A stretch of 64,000 bases of DNA from Paracoccus beibuensis (GCF_026162625.1 NZ_JAOTBD010000008.1:1-64000); one strand, 5' to 3'; positions 45,630 to 54,883 are shown, counted from the stretch's first letter. Numbers and translations are program-made. The notes: generated by a model from the letters alone, not told the origin.

Positions 45630-47280
45630 CGTTCGCCCCGTCGAGACCGACTATGTCCGCCACCGCGCAACCCAGTTCCGCGCCCAGGTCGAACGACGCC
45701 TGGACGGAAGCCTGACGGAAGACGAATTCAAGCCCCTGCGCCTGATGAACGGCGTCTACCTGCAGCTGCACGCCTACATGCTGCGCGTGGCGATCCCCTA
45801 CGGCACGATCAGTCCCGACCAAATGCGCACCCTGGCCCTGCTGGCCGAGAAGTGGGACAAGGGCTATGGCCACTGGACCACGCGCCAGAACATCCAGTTC
45901 AACTGGCCCAAGCTCGTGGACATCCCGGACATGCTGGACGCGCTTGCCGATGTCGGCATGCACGCCATCCAGACCAGCGGCAACACGATCCGCAACGTGA
46001 CCACCGACGCCTTCGCCGGCGCCGCTTTCGACGAGGTGGCGGACCCCCGCCCCTATGCCGAACTGCTGCGCAGCTGGTCGACCGATCATGCCGAGTTCCA
46101 GTTCCTGCCGCGCAAGTTCAAGATCGCGATTTCCAGCGGCCAGAAGGACCGCGCGGTCATCGCCTCGCACGACATCGGCCTGCGCCTGACCGAGCGGGAC
46201 GGCAAACCGGGCTTCGAGGTCTGGATCGGCGGCGGCCTCGGCCGCACGCCCCTGCTGGGCCAGGTGGTCCGCGACTTTTTGCCCGAAGAAGACCTGCTGC
46301 CTTATGTCGAGGCGATCATCGCGACCTACAACCTGTCCGGCCGCCGCGACAACAAGTACAAGGCCCGCGTCAAGATCACGGTGTTGGAGCGCGGTCTCGA
46401 AACCATGCGCGCCGAGATCGAGGAAGAATTCAAGGCCCGCCGCCGCGACTTCCACGGCGCCGACCGCGAGGCGCTGTCGATCTTCAAGGACCGCTTCCGC
46501 GCCCCCAGCTTCCGAAATGCGCCGACCGATGCGTATGACGCCGAACGCGCCGCGAACGCGCCCTTCCGCAGCTGGACCGACACCAACCTGCATCCGCACC
46601 GCGTGGACGGCTATGCCAGCGTCATCGTGACCTTCAAGGCGCCCGGCCAGACGCCCGGCGACGCCAGCGCCCAGCAGATGCGCCTGCTGGCCGATCTGGC
46701 CGAGCGCTATGGCCACCACGACCTGCGCGTGATGCACGACCAGAACGTCGCCCTGCCGCATGTTCACAAGTCCGACCTGCCCGCGCTCTATGCCGAACTG
46801 AAGGCTGCGGGGCTTGCCACGGCGAACGCGGGCCTGACCAGCGACATCATCGCCTGCCCCGGCATGGATTACTGCGCCCTGGCAACCGCCCGTTCGATCC
46901 CCATCGCCGAGGAGATCGCCGACCACTTCCGCGCCGTCGGGCTGGAGGAAGAGATCGGCAACCTGAACATCCGTATCTCGGGCTGCATCAACGCCTGCGG
47001 TCACCACCACCTTGGCCATATCGGCATCCTGGGTCTGGACCGTGCAGGCGTCGAGAACTACCAGATCACGCTTGGCGGCGATGCCTATGACATCCCGGCC
47101 ATCGGCGAGCGTGCCGGGGCGGGCTTCCCGGCCGAAGAGGTCGTGCCCGCGATTGACCGCCTGCTGCGCGCTTACCTGGAGGTCCGCCAGGACGCGACCG
47201 AACGCTTCATCGACGCCTATCGCCGGTTGGGGCCCGCACCTTTCAAGGCCGCGCTCTATCCCGTGGCCGCCGATGCTTGA
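45622..47280 (+). CDS. cysI: Assimilatory sulfite reductase (nitrite/sulfite reductase hemoprotein)
   Basis: 552 residues with two ferredoxin-like halves and the siroheme/4Fe-4S Cys set C-x5-C (CPGMDYC) and C-x3-C (CINAC) near the C-terminus. TSGNTIRNVTTDAFAG is the siroheme-side motif. It reduces sulfite to sulfide. With no separate flavoprotein CysJ here, it probably takes electrons from ferredoxin, consistent with the ferredoxin-NADP reductase gene downstream. Confidence 0.94.
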   Translation: MFDVRPVETDYVRHRATQFRAQVERRLDGSLTEDEFKPLRLMNGVYLQLHAYMLRVAIPYGTISPDQMRTLALLAEKWDKGYGHWTTRQNIQFNWPKLVDIPDMLDALADVGMHAIQTSGNTIRNVTTDAFAGAAFDEVADPRPYAELLRSWSTDHAEFQFLPRKFKIAISSGQKDRAVIASHDIGLRLTERDGKPGFEVWIGGGLGRTPLLGQVVRDFLPEEDLLPYVEAIIATYNLSGRRDNKYKARVKITVLERGLETMRAEIEEEFKARRRDFHGADREALSIFKDRFRAPSFRNAPTDAYDAERAANAPFRSWTDTNLHPHRVDGYASVIVTFKAPGQTPGDASAQQMRLLADLAERYGHHDLRVMHDQNVALPHVHKSDLPALYAELKAAGLATANAGLTSDIIACPGMDYCALATARSIPIAEEIADHFRAVGLEEEIGNLNIRISGCINACGHHHLGHIGILGLDRAGVENYQITLGGDAYDIPAIGERAGAGFPAEEVVPAIDRLLRAYLEVRQDATERFIDAYRRLGPAPFKAALYPVAADA

Positions 47281-48004
47281 CGGCAACCTCGACACGCGCG
47301 CGGGGCGGTTGAACGACCGCTACCGCCACCACGCGGCGACCGAGGTGCTGCGCCGTGCCGTTACCGACCCCGACCTGGGGCGGGTGGCGCTGGTGTCGTC
47401 CTTCGGTGCCGAATCCGTGGTCCTGCTGCACATGATCAGCCGCGCGGCTCCGGGCCTTCCGGTGCTGTTCATCGACACGCAGATGCTGTTCCCCGAGACG
47501 CTGGCCTATCAGCAAGAGGTCGCGGGCAGGCTGGGCCTGACCAATGTGCAGGTCATCACCGCCAGCGAAGCAGCGATTGCGGCGCATGATCCCGACGGCA
47601 CTTTGCACAAGTCGAACCCCGACGCCTGCTGCGATCTCCGCAAGACGGTGCCGCTGGAACGCGTGCTGTCGGGCTATGACGCCTGGATCACCGGGCGCAA
47701 GCGGTTCCAGAACGGCCAGCGAGCCGCACTGGAATTCTTCGAGCCCGAGCCGCCCGCGCGCCTGCGGGTCAACCCCTTGGCGCATTGGCGCCCCCAGGAC
47801 GTGCAGGACTACATGATCGAGAACGCCCTGCCCCGGCATCCGCTGGTGGCGCAGGGCTATCCCTCGATCGGCTGCGCGCCCTGCACCTCACCTGTCGAAC
47901 CGGGCGAGGACCCCCGCTCGGGTCGCTGGCGCGGGCAGGAGAAGTCCGAATGCGGCATCCACTTCATTGGCGGGCGCATGGTCCGCGGAAAGGTCTCGGC
48001 ATGA
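47273..48004 (+). CDS. cysH: CysH, adenylylsulfate-type (4Fe-4S) reductase
   Basis: 243 residues; P-loop-like SSFGAESVVLLHM at the nucleotide site. It has both Cys pairs of the iron-sulfur type (DACCDLRK and GCAPC), which indicates an APS-reducing or dual-specificity enzyme, and the catalytic C-terminal Cys in ECGIHF. It produces sulfite for CysI. The start overlaps the cysI stop by eight bases. Confidence 0.94.
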   Translation: MLDGNLDTRAGRLNDRYRHHAATEVLRRAVTDPDLGRVALVSSFGAESVVLLHMISRAAPGLPVLFIDTQMLFPETLAYQQEVAGRLGLTNVQVITASEAAIAAHDPDGTLHKSNPDACCDLRKTVPLERVLSGYDAWITGRKRFQNGQRAALEFFEPEPPARLRVNPLAHWRPQDVQDYMIENALPRHPLVAQGYPSIGCAPCTSPVEPGEDPRSGRWRGQEKSECGIHFIGGRMVRGKVSA

Positions 48005-48387
48005 GCGAGCAGTTGAACAGCGAACCCGTCCTGGCCCGCGACGACGGCTTTCACCCGGTGACCGAGGAAGCCGCGGTGACGCTCTCTCCGGACACCGATC
48101 CCAAGACCCTGGCCGACCGGATGCATCACGACCTGATCGCCATCGACTTTCCGTCCTTCAGCGACGGCCGCGGCTTTTCGCTGGCCCGCCGCCTGCGGGA
48201 ACTGGGTTATCAGGGCCGCCTGCGCGCCACCGGGCGGCTGATCGCGGATCAATACGCGATGGCCCGTCGCGTGGGCTTTGACGAGGTGCAGGTCGCCGCA
48301 GACATCGCGTCCCGCCAGCCCGAGGCGCAGTGGCTTGCCCGCGCCGACTGGAAGGACTGGGACCATCGGGCACAGCTGGCGGAATGA
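48001..48387 (+). CDS. DUF934 protein of the sulfate-assimilation operon
   Basis: 128 residues of the DUF934/COG3749 family (IDFPSFSDGRGFSLARRLRE is its core). These proteins regularly follow cysH/cysI and are thought to help ferredoxin-dependent sulfite reductase; function unproven. The start overlaps cysH as ATGA. Confidence 0.88.
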   Translation: MSEQLNSEPVLARDDGFHPVTEEAAVTLSPDTDPKTLADRMHHDLIAIDFPSFSDGRGFSLARRLRELGYQGRLRATGRLIADQYAMARRVGFDEVQVAADIASRQPEAQWLARADWKDWDHRAQLAE

Positions 48388-48439
48388 TCCGCCCTTCCGC
48401 CCCCCAGCCTTATCCGATAAGAACCGACAGGATTTTGCC

Positions 48440-49270
48440 ATGACACTGGACTTGCCCGTGACCGAGGCCCCCGCCAAGACGCTTCCCGACGCCCAGACCG
48501 TGACTGCGGTCAAGCACTGGAGCGACAGCCTGTTTTCCTTTCGCGTGACGCGGCCGGCCTCGCTGCGTTTCCGGTCCGGCGAATTCGTGATGATCGGCCT
48601 GCCCGGCGACAACGGCAAGCCGATCCTGCGCGCCTATTCCATCGCCTCGCCCAACTGGGACGACGAACTGGAGTTCTATTCCATCAAGGTGCCGGACGGG
48701 CCGCTGACCTCGCGACTGCAGCACATCAAGCCGGGCGACCAGATCATCCTGCGCCCCAAGCCCGTCGGAACGCTGGTTCTGGACGCGCTGCTGCCCGGCA
48801 AGCGGCTGTGGTTCCTGGCCACCGGCACCGGCATCGCGCCCTTCGCATCGCTGATGCGCGACCCCGAGACCTATGAACGCTATGAGCAGGTCGTGATGAT
48901 GCACACCTGCCGCACCGCCGAGGAACTGGTCTATGGCGCCGAACTGGTCGACAACCTGCGCCACGACCCGCTGCTGGGCGAGCTGTATGGTGAGGATTTC
49001 GCCAAGCGGCTGCTGTACTACCCCACCACCACGCGCGAACCGTCGCCCTTCATGGGCCGGATCACCGACAACCTGACCTCGGGCAAGGTGCTGGCGGACC
49101 TGAACCTGCCGCCGATCTCGCCGGACACCGACCGCGCGATGATCTGCGGCAGCCTCGCCTTCAACGTCGACGTGAAGGCGGTCCTGGAAGGGTTCGGCCT
49201 GCACGAGGGCGCGAACTCCGAGCCGCGCGAGTTCGTCGTCGAGAAGGCTTTCGTCGGCGAAGGCGTCTGA
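48440..49270 (+). CDS. fpr: Ferredoxin/flavodoxin-NADP+ reductase
   Basis: 276 residues. FAD-binding RAYSIASPNWDDELEFYSIK and NADP-binding ATGTGIAPFASLMRD fit the bacterial Fpr class, with the C-terminal extension typical of alphaproteobacterial members. It lies 52 bases after the DUF934 gene and could share the cys transcript, supplying reduced ferredoxin for CysI. It may also have its own promoter for redox stress. Confidence 0.93.
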   Translation: MTLDLPVTEAPAKTLPDAQTVTAVKHWSDSLFSFRVTRPASLRFRSGEFVMIGLPGDNGKPILRAYSIASPNWDDELEFYSIKVPDGPLTSRLQHIKPGDQIILRPKPVGTLVLDALLPGKRLWFLATGTGIAPFASLMRDPETYERYEQVVMMHTCRTAEELVYGAELVDNLRHDPLLGELYGEDFAKRLLYYPTTTREPSPFMGRITDNLTSGKVLADLNLPPISPDTDRAMICGSLAFNVDVKAVLEGFGLHEGANSEPREFVVEKAFVGEGV

Positions 49271-49296
49271 TCTTTCGACCAGTTCTGTCCTGCACG

Positions 49297-49325
49297 GCGG
49301 CCGTACCCGGAGAGGGTGCGGCCGC
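49297..49325 (+). terminator. Hairpin after fpr
   Basis: GCGGCCGTACCC and GGGTGCGGCCGC form a 12-base stem (one T-G pair) with a five-base loop, 26 bases past the fpr stop. Only TT follows. Confidence 0.65.
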
Positions 49326-49435
49326 TTCCGCATGACGCCGGCTCACGCAAAGGTCACGGCCTTTTGGGGAACTGTTGGCCGAAGTGCCTGTTATGCAGAC
49401 AACCAGAGCCAAGATCATCCGCAAAGGAGCGACCA

Positions 49436-51625
49436 ATGCGTCGGATCATCCACAACTCCACCGCCATAGCCGCCTGCCTGTCCCTGCTGGCCCCGCAGCT
49501 TGCGGCCGCGCAGCAGATCCAGACGGATGCCGCCCCGCTGAAGCGCGGGCTTGTCCTGGCACAGGCCGACGCGGCGGCTGCGCCCGAAGATCTTCCCCCG
49601 GCGGCCGAAAACTCCGAGGCCGAGGCCGCCACCCCGCCCGCGGGCGATGACGCCGCGGCCGTCGAGGACCTTGAGGCCGCGCTTGCCACGGATAGCGCCG
49701 AGGCTGCCGAGGAGCAGCCTGCCGACGCCGCCGAAAGCGCATCCCAGCCCGAAGCGGCCCCCGTGGAAGCCGAAGCTGCCCCGGCAGAAGCCGAAGCACC
49801 TGCCGAACCCGAGGCTGCTCCGGCAGAAGCCGAGTCTGCCCCCGCCGCACCCGAGCCTGCGTCCGAAGCCGACGCCCCTGAGGCTTCGGAAGACACGGCA
49901 GCACCTGCCGAGGCTCAGGTCGAGGAGGAAACCCAGGACCTGACGGATGCCCTGCAAGAGGCCGAGCAGGAAGAAGCTGCCGAGGCCGAGCCTCAGGCAG
50001 GTGACGCCCCCGCTGAAGTCGAGGCTCAAACCGACGCGGTCCCCGCCGCGAACCAGGTCGAGGAGGAGACCGAAGAGCTGACAGACGCGCTTCGCGACGC
50101 CGAGACCCAAGCGCAGTCCGGCGACGATAGCATGGCCGACGCGCTTCAAGAGGCCGAGGACGAAGCCCAGGCCGGCGCAGCAGAACCCGCCGACGCGCCC
50201 GCTGCTGCAGAGGCCGAGCAGGTTCCGGCCGAAGACGCCGCCGCACCGGGCGGCCTGCGCCTTGCCACCGGCAGCGTGCAGACCGAGCGGTCGGGAAGCC
50301 TGCCGGGCCTCGCGAACGTGCTGGACCAGGAACTCTCGGGTGGACTGGCCGCGGAATCGCTGACCTGTCTTGACGGCGGCAGCTTCCCCTGCGCCAACAA
50401 CGGCCGCGCCATGACCCCCCGTGGCGTCGTGGTCGAGGCCAACGCGGCGGGCGAACTGCGCCTGGCCCCGGTCGAGGCGCAGATGTACCGCGTCACCGAG
50501 GGCGGTGAACTGGTGCAGCGCGCCGCCGAGGAAGACACGCCCGAAACCGAAGCTTCCCGCGAAGCGGCCGAGGCAGGCGCGCCGATCGATGCCGCCGCGC
50601 TGAACGCCGAGGAAGGGCAGGGCGAGGTCACCGAGCAGACGGTCACCGAGGAAACCGCCCGGTCTTCGTCCGAGGAGTTTGCTACGAACCTGCGCGACGC
50701 GCTGAACACGGCGACCGCTCAGCAGCCCGAGGCCCGCGAAGAGGACGACGACGACAACGACCTGACCCGCGCCCTGCTGCTGGGCCTGGGCGCCGTCGCC
50801 GTCGGCACCTATCTGAACAACAACCGCCAGGTCGCGCTCAGCACCCCCGACCGCGTCGTGGTGACCCGCCCCGACGGCAGCCAAGAGATCATCAAGGACG
50901 AGGTGGCGCTGCTGCGTCAGCCCGGCTCTACCGTCACGACCGAGAATTTCGACGACGGTTCCTCGCGCACGATCGTGACGCGAGAGGATGGCAGCCGCGT
51001 CGTGACCATCCGTGATGCGAATCTGCGCGTCCTGCGCCGCACGCTCGTGTCGGCGGACGGCCAGACGACGCAGCTGATCGACGAGACTGCCGACGTGCAG
51101 CCAGTCGACGTCAGCCAACTTCCGGCACCCGCGCCTGTCCAGAATGACGGCACGACGTTGGACGAGGCCGCCTTGCGTGAAGCCCTGCAGCGTGAATCGG
51201 ACTTCGACCGTCGCTTCACCCTCTCTCAGATCCGCAACATTCCAGAGGTCCGCGCGCTGGTCGCGCCGGTGAACATCGACGCGATTACCTTCGATACCGG
51301 CTCGGCCGCCATCCGTCCCGACCAGGCGCAGCAGCTGCAGTCCCTCGGCGCGGCGATTCGCGGCGCCATCGGGGACAACCCGCAAGAGATCTTCATGATC
51401 GAAGGACACACCGATACCGTCGGATCGGACGCAACCAACCTTGCTCTTTCCGACAGGCGCGCTGAATCGGTCGCCCTCGCGTTGAGCGAGTACTTCGATG
51501 TTCCGCCGGAGAACATGGTCACCCAGGGCTATGGCGAACAGTTCCCGCGCATCCGCGCAGAAGGCGACATCCGCGACAACCGCCGCGCCTCGGTCCGCCG
51601 GATCACCGACCTGCTGGCGCGCTGA
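49436..51625 (+). CDS. Large OmpA-family protein with Ala/Glu/Pro-rich region
   Basis: 729 residues: a signal peptide (about 1-25, cleavage after AAA), a low-complexity acidic Ala/Glu/Pro region (about 38-290) with two copies of a VEEET-x2-LTDAL unit, a middle region with a possible membrane-associated stretch (ALLLGLGAVAVGTYL about 442-457) preceded by EEDDDDND, and a C-terminal OmpA domain (about 615-729; IEGHTDTVGSDATNLALSDR) that binds peptidoglycan. AAAGGAG precedes the ATG. No beta-barrel is evident, so it may be an envelope-spanning anchor rather than a porin. Confidence 0.87.
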   Translation: MRRIIHNSTAIAACLSLLAPQLAAAQQIQTDAAPLKRGLVLAQADAAAAPEDLPPAAENSEAEAATPPAGDDAAAVEDLEAALATDSAEAAEEQPADAAESASQPEAAPVEAEAAPAEAEAPAEPEAAPAEAESAPAAPEPASEADAPEASEDTAAPAEAQVEEETQDLTDALQEAEQEEAAEAEPQAGDAPAEVEAQTDAVPAANQVEEETEELTDALRDAETQAQSGDDSMADALQEAEDEAQAGAAEPADAPAAAEAEQVPAEDAAAPGGLRLATGSVQTERSGSLPGLANVLDQELSGGLAAESLTCLDGGSFPCANNGRAMTPRGVVVEANAAGELRLAPVEAQMYRVTEGGELVQRAAEEDTPETEASREAAEAGAPIDAAALNAEEGQGEVTEQTVTEETARSSSEEFATNLRDALNTATAQQPEAREEDDDDNDLTRALLLGLGAVAVGTYLNNNRQVALSTPDRVVVTRPDGSQEIIKDEVALLRQPGSTVTTENFDDGSSRTIVTREDGSRVVTIRDANLRVLRRTLVSADGQTTQLIDETADVQPVDVSQLPAPAPVQNDGTTLDEAALREALQRESDFDRRFTLSQIRNIPEVRALVAPVNIDAITFDTGSAAIRPDQAQQLQSLGAAIRGAIGDNPQEIFMIEGHTDTVGSDATNLALSDRRAESVALALSEYFDVPPENMVTQGYGEQFPRIRAEGDIRDNRRASVRRITDLLAR

Positions 51626-51639
51626 ACGCGTCACGCGGA

Positions 51640-51673
51640 GGCGCAGCGCCGGAGCTTCCGGTGCTGCGCCTTT
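51640..51673 (+). terminator. Intrinsic terminator of the OmpA-family gene
   Basis: A 13-base stem (GGCGCAGCGCCGG with CCGGTGCTGCGCC, one G-T pair) with a five-base loop is followed by TTT, 15 bases past the stop codon. Confidence 0.85.
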
Positions 51674-51969
51674 CCATGGTCTTCCAACCGCTCGTGCATA
51701 TCGGTCAGGCTCTGTCCGCGATTGCGCCAAGAGGGCGGTGACCTCAGATCGATCGTGCCGTGTTCTGGACGACGAAACAGTCGAAGTCGGCTGAACTGTC
51801 TTCGACGAGGAAAGCGGTCGCTCGATCCGGCCCGGCGCATCCAGAGCATGTGCCGCCGTCGCAGCCGACATGGCGGTGCCGGTGACCAGCTACGGATCGC
51901 CGTAGCCTTCAGTGCTTACCAGAGCAACTCCTCACCTCCGGGGGTGTGGGCCATCCGGCGGAGGCAACG

Positions 51970-52512
51970 CTACTTGCCCTCGACCATGAAGAACGCGCCA
52001 GAATACACGTCGCCGTGCCCTTGCCGGATTGCCCGGTTCTCGGCGCAGGCGGCGAGGGCAGGCAGCCTAACCCGGGCAAGGAACTGCATCTTCCAAACTC
52101 CGCGCAAGATATGTCCGACCCGAATCGACAGGGCGGGATGTTCTGTCGCCGCATCACCGTTCAGGCGGTCCACCACGTCATCGTCCTTGTACCAAACTGA
52201 CGATGAGGGCGATATATGACCCATCATCGCCATCCACACGGCTTTGGACGTGCCGTCATGTTGAACAGTTTCACGGGATGCGACTTGAACCGTCAAGTCC
52301 GTGGCGCTGAACATCACCGCATTGCACTGCGGCAGGACAGCCGCAGCGCACCAGGTCGCATTGCGCGTCAGAATCGATTTACGACACGGACAGTCGACGG
52401 ATGCGCGTTTGACAGGGGCAGCGGCTGCTGAGGTAGGCGTTGTGGCCCTGATCGACCTGCGACGCTCGGGCCGCTGATATCTCGGCAGAAGCCTGGCAAG
52501 CGCACGAGCCAA
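51970..52512 (-). CDS. Hypothetical ORF in a gene-poor stretch
   Basis: An open frame of 180 codons from a TTG at 52512; a shorter version could start at the ATG at 52314 (114 codons). The C-terminal part (MFSATDLTVQVASRE, VWYKDDDVVDRLNGD, HILRGVWKMQFLARV) has protein-like composition, while the N-terminal third is Arg/Pro/Cys-rich. No ribosome-binding site is evident and codon use is less GC3-biased than in the neighbours. The rest of 51674-52736 shows no gene I can support. It may be a remnant. Confidence 0.3.
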   Translation of the reverse strand: MARALARLLPRYQRPERRRSIRATTPTSAAAAPVKRASVDCPCRKSILTRNATWCAAAVLPQCNAVMFSATDLTVQVASRETVQHDGTSKAVWMAMMGHISPSSSVWYKDDDVVDRLNGDAATEHPALSIRVGHILRGVWKMQFLARVRLPALAACAENRAIRQGHGDVYSGAFFMVEGK

Positions 52513-52736
52513 TGAGGGCGCTTTTTTCCCGCATGCGCGTCGATGCGCAGGCAGAGGATTGGCAGCCTGCGCGCGGGATCTTCAAATCTCCGAACAGTCC
52601 CCCGCGATATTCAAAGCCATAAGAATTGAAGCCAATCTGGCAGCAGGTGCGCTGCATGGCACGACAGAAACCTCAGATTCGGGACCGCACGGGGTCGCCT
52701 GCCGAAACCAATCGAAGTTCTGCGCAGTTGATACGC

Positions 52737-53795
52737 ATGTCCAGCCAACGCGCCCAAAGCCCTTCCGATGTCGGCGCCGCCTTCCAAGCTGTGCTCGGCC
52801 GTGTCGATCCAGGTCGTCCAATTCTGATCCTTGGTCACTTCGACGCGGACGGGTTGTCGGCTGTGGCGACGCTTCACAAGGTGCTGGGCCGGGACGGCCG
52901 CAACAGCGTCGTGCGGATCCTGGGCAAGGGAGAGAACCCGTGGTCGCCCGACTTGCGGGGCGAGTTGGAGGAGCAGCGGGCTGGCTGCCTCATCGTCACG
53001 GATCTGGGCGTCCGCGAGGGCGAGATCCTGCCCGGCGTTCCGACGGTGCTGATCGACCATCATGTTCCGACAGGCACACCGGGCGAAGCGGTCGTGATCT
53101 CCGGCAACGGTTGGAGCCCGGAGCCGACCTCGTCGCTCCTCGCTTATTGGTGTGCCAAAGCCGTAGGGCCCGCCGACGACCTGCTGTGGCTGGCGGCCCT
53201 TGGGCTGATCGGCGACCTGGCCGACGGCGACTTCCCCGAGCTTGCCGAGGCGCAGGCGCGTTATGGCAAGACGGCATTGCGGGACGCCGTGTCGCTGGTG
53301 AACGCGCCCCGCCGCACGGCCTCGGCCGATGCCGGACCTGCGCTGGCGCTGCTGCTGACATGCACCTCGCCCAAGGAACTGGTCAAGGGCGACCACCGTG
53401 AAACCGCCCTTCTGCGGGCGGCCAAGGCCGAAGTCGCGGCGGCGCTGGACAGCGTCAAGCGTGTCGGACCCAAGGTACGGGACCGGGTTGCGCTGATCCG
53501 GTTTTCCTCTCCCTGCCAGATCCATCCGCTGGTGGCACAAAGCTGGCGGGGCCGGCTGAAGGACAAGATCGTGCTGGCGGTCAACACCGGCTACAGGCCC
53601 GGCTGGGTTCATTTCGCCGCACGCACGGCCACTGCCACCAACCTGCTGTCCTTTCTGGCCGATAACCGCCCGCCGGGCGCAGGCGCGGAATATGGAAGCG
53701 GCCACATCCAGGCCACGGGCGGCGCACTTCGGCCGGCGGACTGGAACGACTTTGCCGCCAGCATAGGATTTCCCGAAGAACAGGTGCCCGAATGA
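52737..53795 (+). CDS. DHH-family phosphoesterase (RecJ-like nuclease candidate)
   Basis: About 352 residues. Metal-binding motif I is GHFDADGLSAV (about 33-43), motif II TDLGVREG, motif III the DHH signature LIDHHVP, and motif IV LGLIGDLADGD. A Gly-rich C-terminal segment near residue 325 (AEYGSGHIQATGGALRPADW) resembles DHHA1, as in RecJ. In-frame starts at 52626 and 52656 are possible; 52737 is chosen because upstream residues look unconserved, but no clear ribosome-binding site exists. The stop overlaps the uvsE start as ATGA, so the two are co-translated. Confidence 0.8.
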   Translation: MSSQRAQSPSDVGAAFQAVLGRVDPGRPILILGHFDADGLSAVATLHKVLGRDGRNSVVRILGKGENPWSPDLRGELEEQRAGCLIVTDLGVREGEILPGVPTVLIDHHVPTGTPGEAVVISGNGWSPEPTSSLLAYWCAKAVGPADDLLWLAALGLIGDLADGDFPELAEAQARYGKTALRDAVSLVNAPRRTASADAGPALALLLTCTSPKELVKGDHRETALLRAAKAEVAAALDSVKRVGPKVRDRVALIRFSSPCQIHPLVAQSWRGRLKDKIVLAVNTGYRPGWVHFAARTATATNLLSFLADNRPPGAGAEYGSGHIQATGGALRPADWNDFAASIGFPEEQVPE

Positions 53796-54883
53796 GCGAT
53801 CGACCCCTCCGGCTCGGCTTTCCCGTGAAGGTCATGGGGCGTCCCGGCTTCAAGAGCAACGACACCAGGCGCTGGCAACAGAACCCGCATCTGAAGACGT
53901 CGCTGGAACATGTGGACGCGATTCTCGATTACCTCGTTCAGGTGAAGATCGACATGTATCGCATGTCCTCGGACCTCGCACCTTACGCGACCCACCCGGA
54001 CATGCCGCAGTTTCACGACATGGTTGCAGAAAGCGACGCCGAACTTGCCGCACTGGGGCGCAAGGCACGGTCGCTGGACATCCGGCTGTCGTTCCACCCG
54101 TCCCAATACGTGCTGCTGAACAGCCCCGACCCCGAGCTGACGAAGAAGAGCATCTGGGACCTCAGCTCGCAGGCCGAGATGCTGGACCGGATGGAGCTGG
54201 GCCCCGAGGCGGTCATGGTGACCCATGTCGGCGGCGTCTACGGCGACCGCGAGGAGAGCCGCGCCCGCTGGATCGAGGGGTATCAACAGTGCCCCGAACA
54301 TGTCCGCCGCCGCCTCGTTCTCGAGAACGACGACATCCGGTTTTCCGCGGCCGACGTGCTCTGGATCCACGAACGCTGCGCGGTGCCCCTGATCTTCGAC
54401 TACCAGCATTTCTGGTGCCTGAATCCCGAGGGGCTGGAGCTTCGCCCCACTGTCGAGCGCATCCTGCAGTCCTGGCCCCAGGGCGTGCGCCCCAAGATCC
54501 ACTTCTCCTCGCCCCGGACCGAAATGCGGGAGATCAAGCGCAAGGTGACCGACAAGGAGCGCGAGGCCGCCAAGCTGGCCGCGCCGGCCAAGGGCGCGCT
54601 GACCAAGGAAGTCGTGAAGCCCACGTCGCGCGTCAAGACCGTGCTGCTGCCCCCGATCTGGACGGGACATGCCGACTTCACCAACCCCTTCGAGTTCGCA
54701 ACCTTCATGCGCGACGTCACCGGTCTGGACTTCGACGTCATGCTGGAGGCGAAGACCAAGGATCTCTCTCTTCTCCGGCTGAGATCGGACCTCTGCCGCT
54801 ATGCCCCCGATGTGGCCGCGCGCTTCGGTCTGGGTCCTGATGACGTCGCGGATATGGACGAGGTCGAAGATCAGCTTGAGTAG
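53792..54883 (+). CDS. uvsE: UvsE, UV-damage endonuclease
   Basis: 363 residues of the UVDE TIM-barrel family: LRLGFPVKVMG at the start, SFHPSQYVLLNSP, VTHVGGVYGDREE, RRLVLENDD, PLIFDYQHFWC and KIHFSSPR carry the metal-binding His, Glu and Asp residues. It nicks DNA immediately 5' of UV photoproducts and some other lesions, independently of UvrABC. Coupled to the DHH gene by ATGA overlap. Confidence 0.93.
   Translation: MSDRPLRLGFPVKVMGRPGFKSNDTRRWQQNPHLKTSLEHVDAILDYLVQVKIDMYRMSSDLAPYATHPDMPQFHDMVAESDAELAALGRKARSLDIRLSFHPSQYVLLNSPDPELTKKSIWDLSSQAEMLDRMELGPEAVMVTHVGGVYGDREESRARWIEGYQQCPEHVRRRLVLENDDIRFSAADVLWIHERCAVPLIFDYQHFWCLNPEGLELRPTVERILQSWPQGVRPKIHFSSPRTEMREIKRKVTDKEREAAKLAAPAKGALTKEVVKPTSRVKTVLLPPIWTGHADFTNPFEFATFMRDVTGLDFDVMLEAKTKDLSLLRLRSDLCRYAPDVAARFGLGPDDVADMDEVEDQLE

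Noticed and set aside
52400..52560. SOS (LexA) box upstream of the DHH-uvsE pair
   Set aside because: No GTTC-N7-GTTC or GAAC-N7-GAAC with correct spacing was found between 52400 and 52737.
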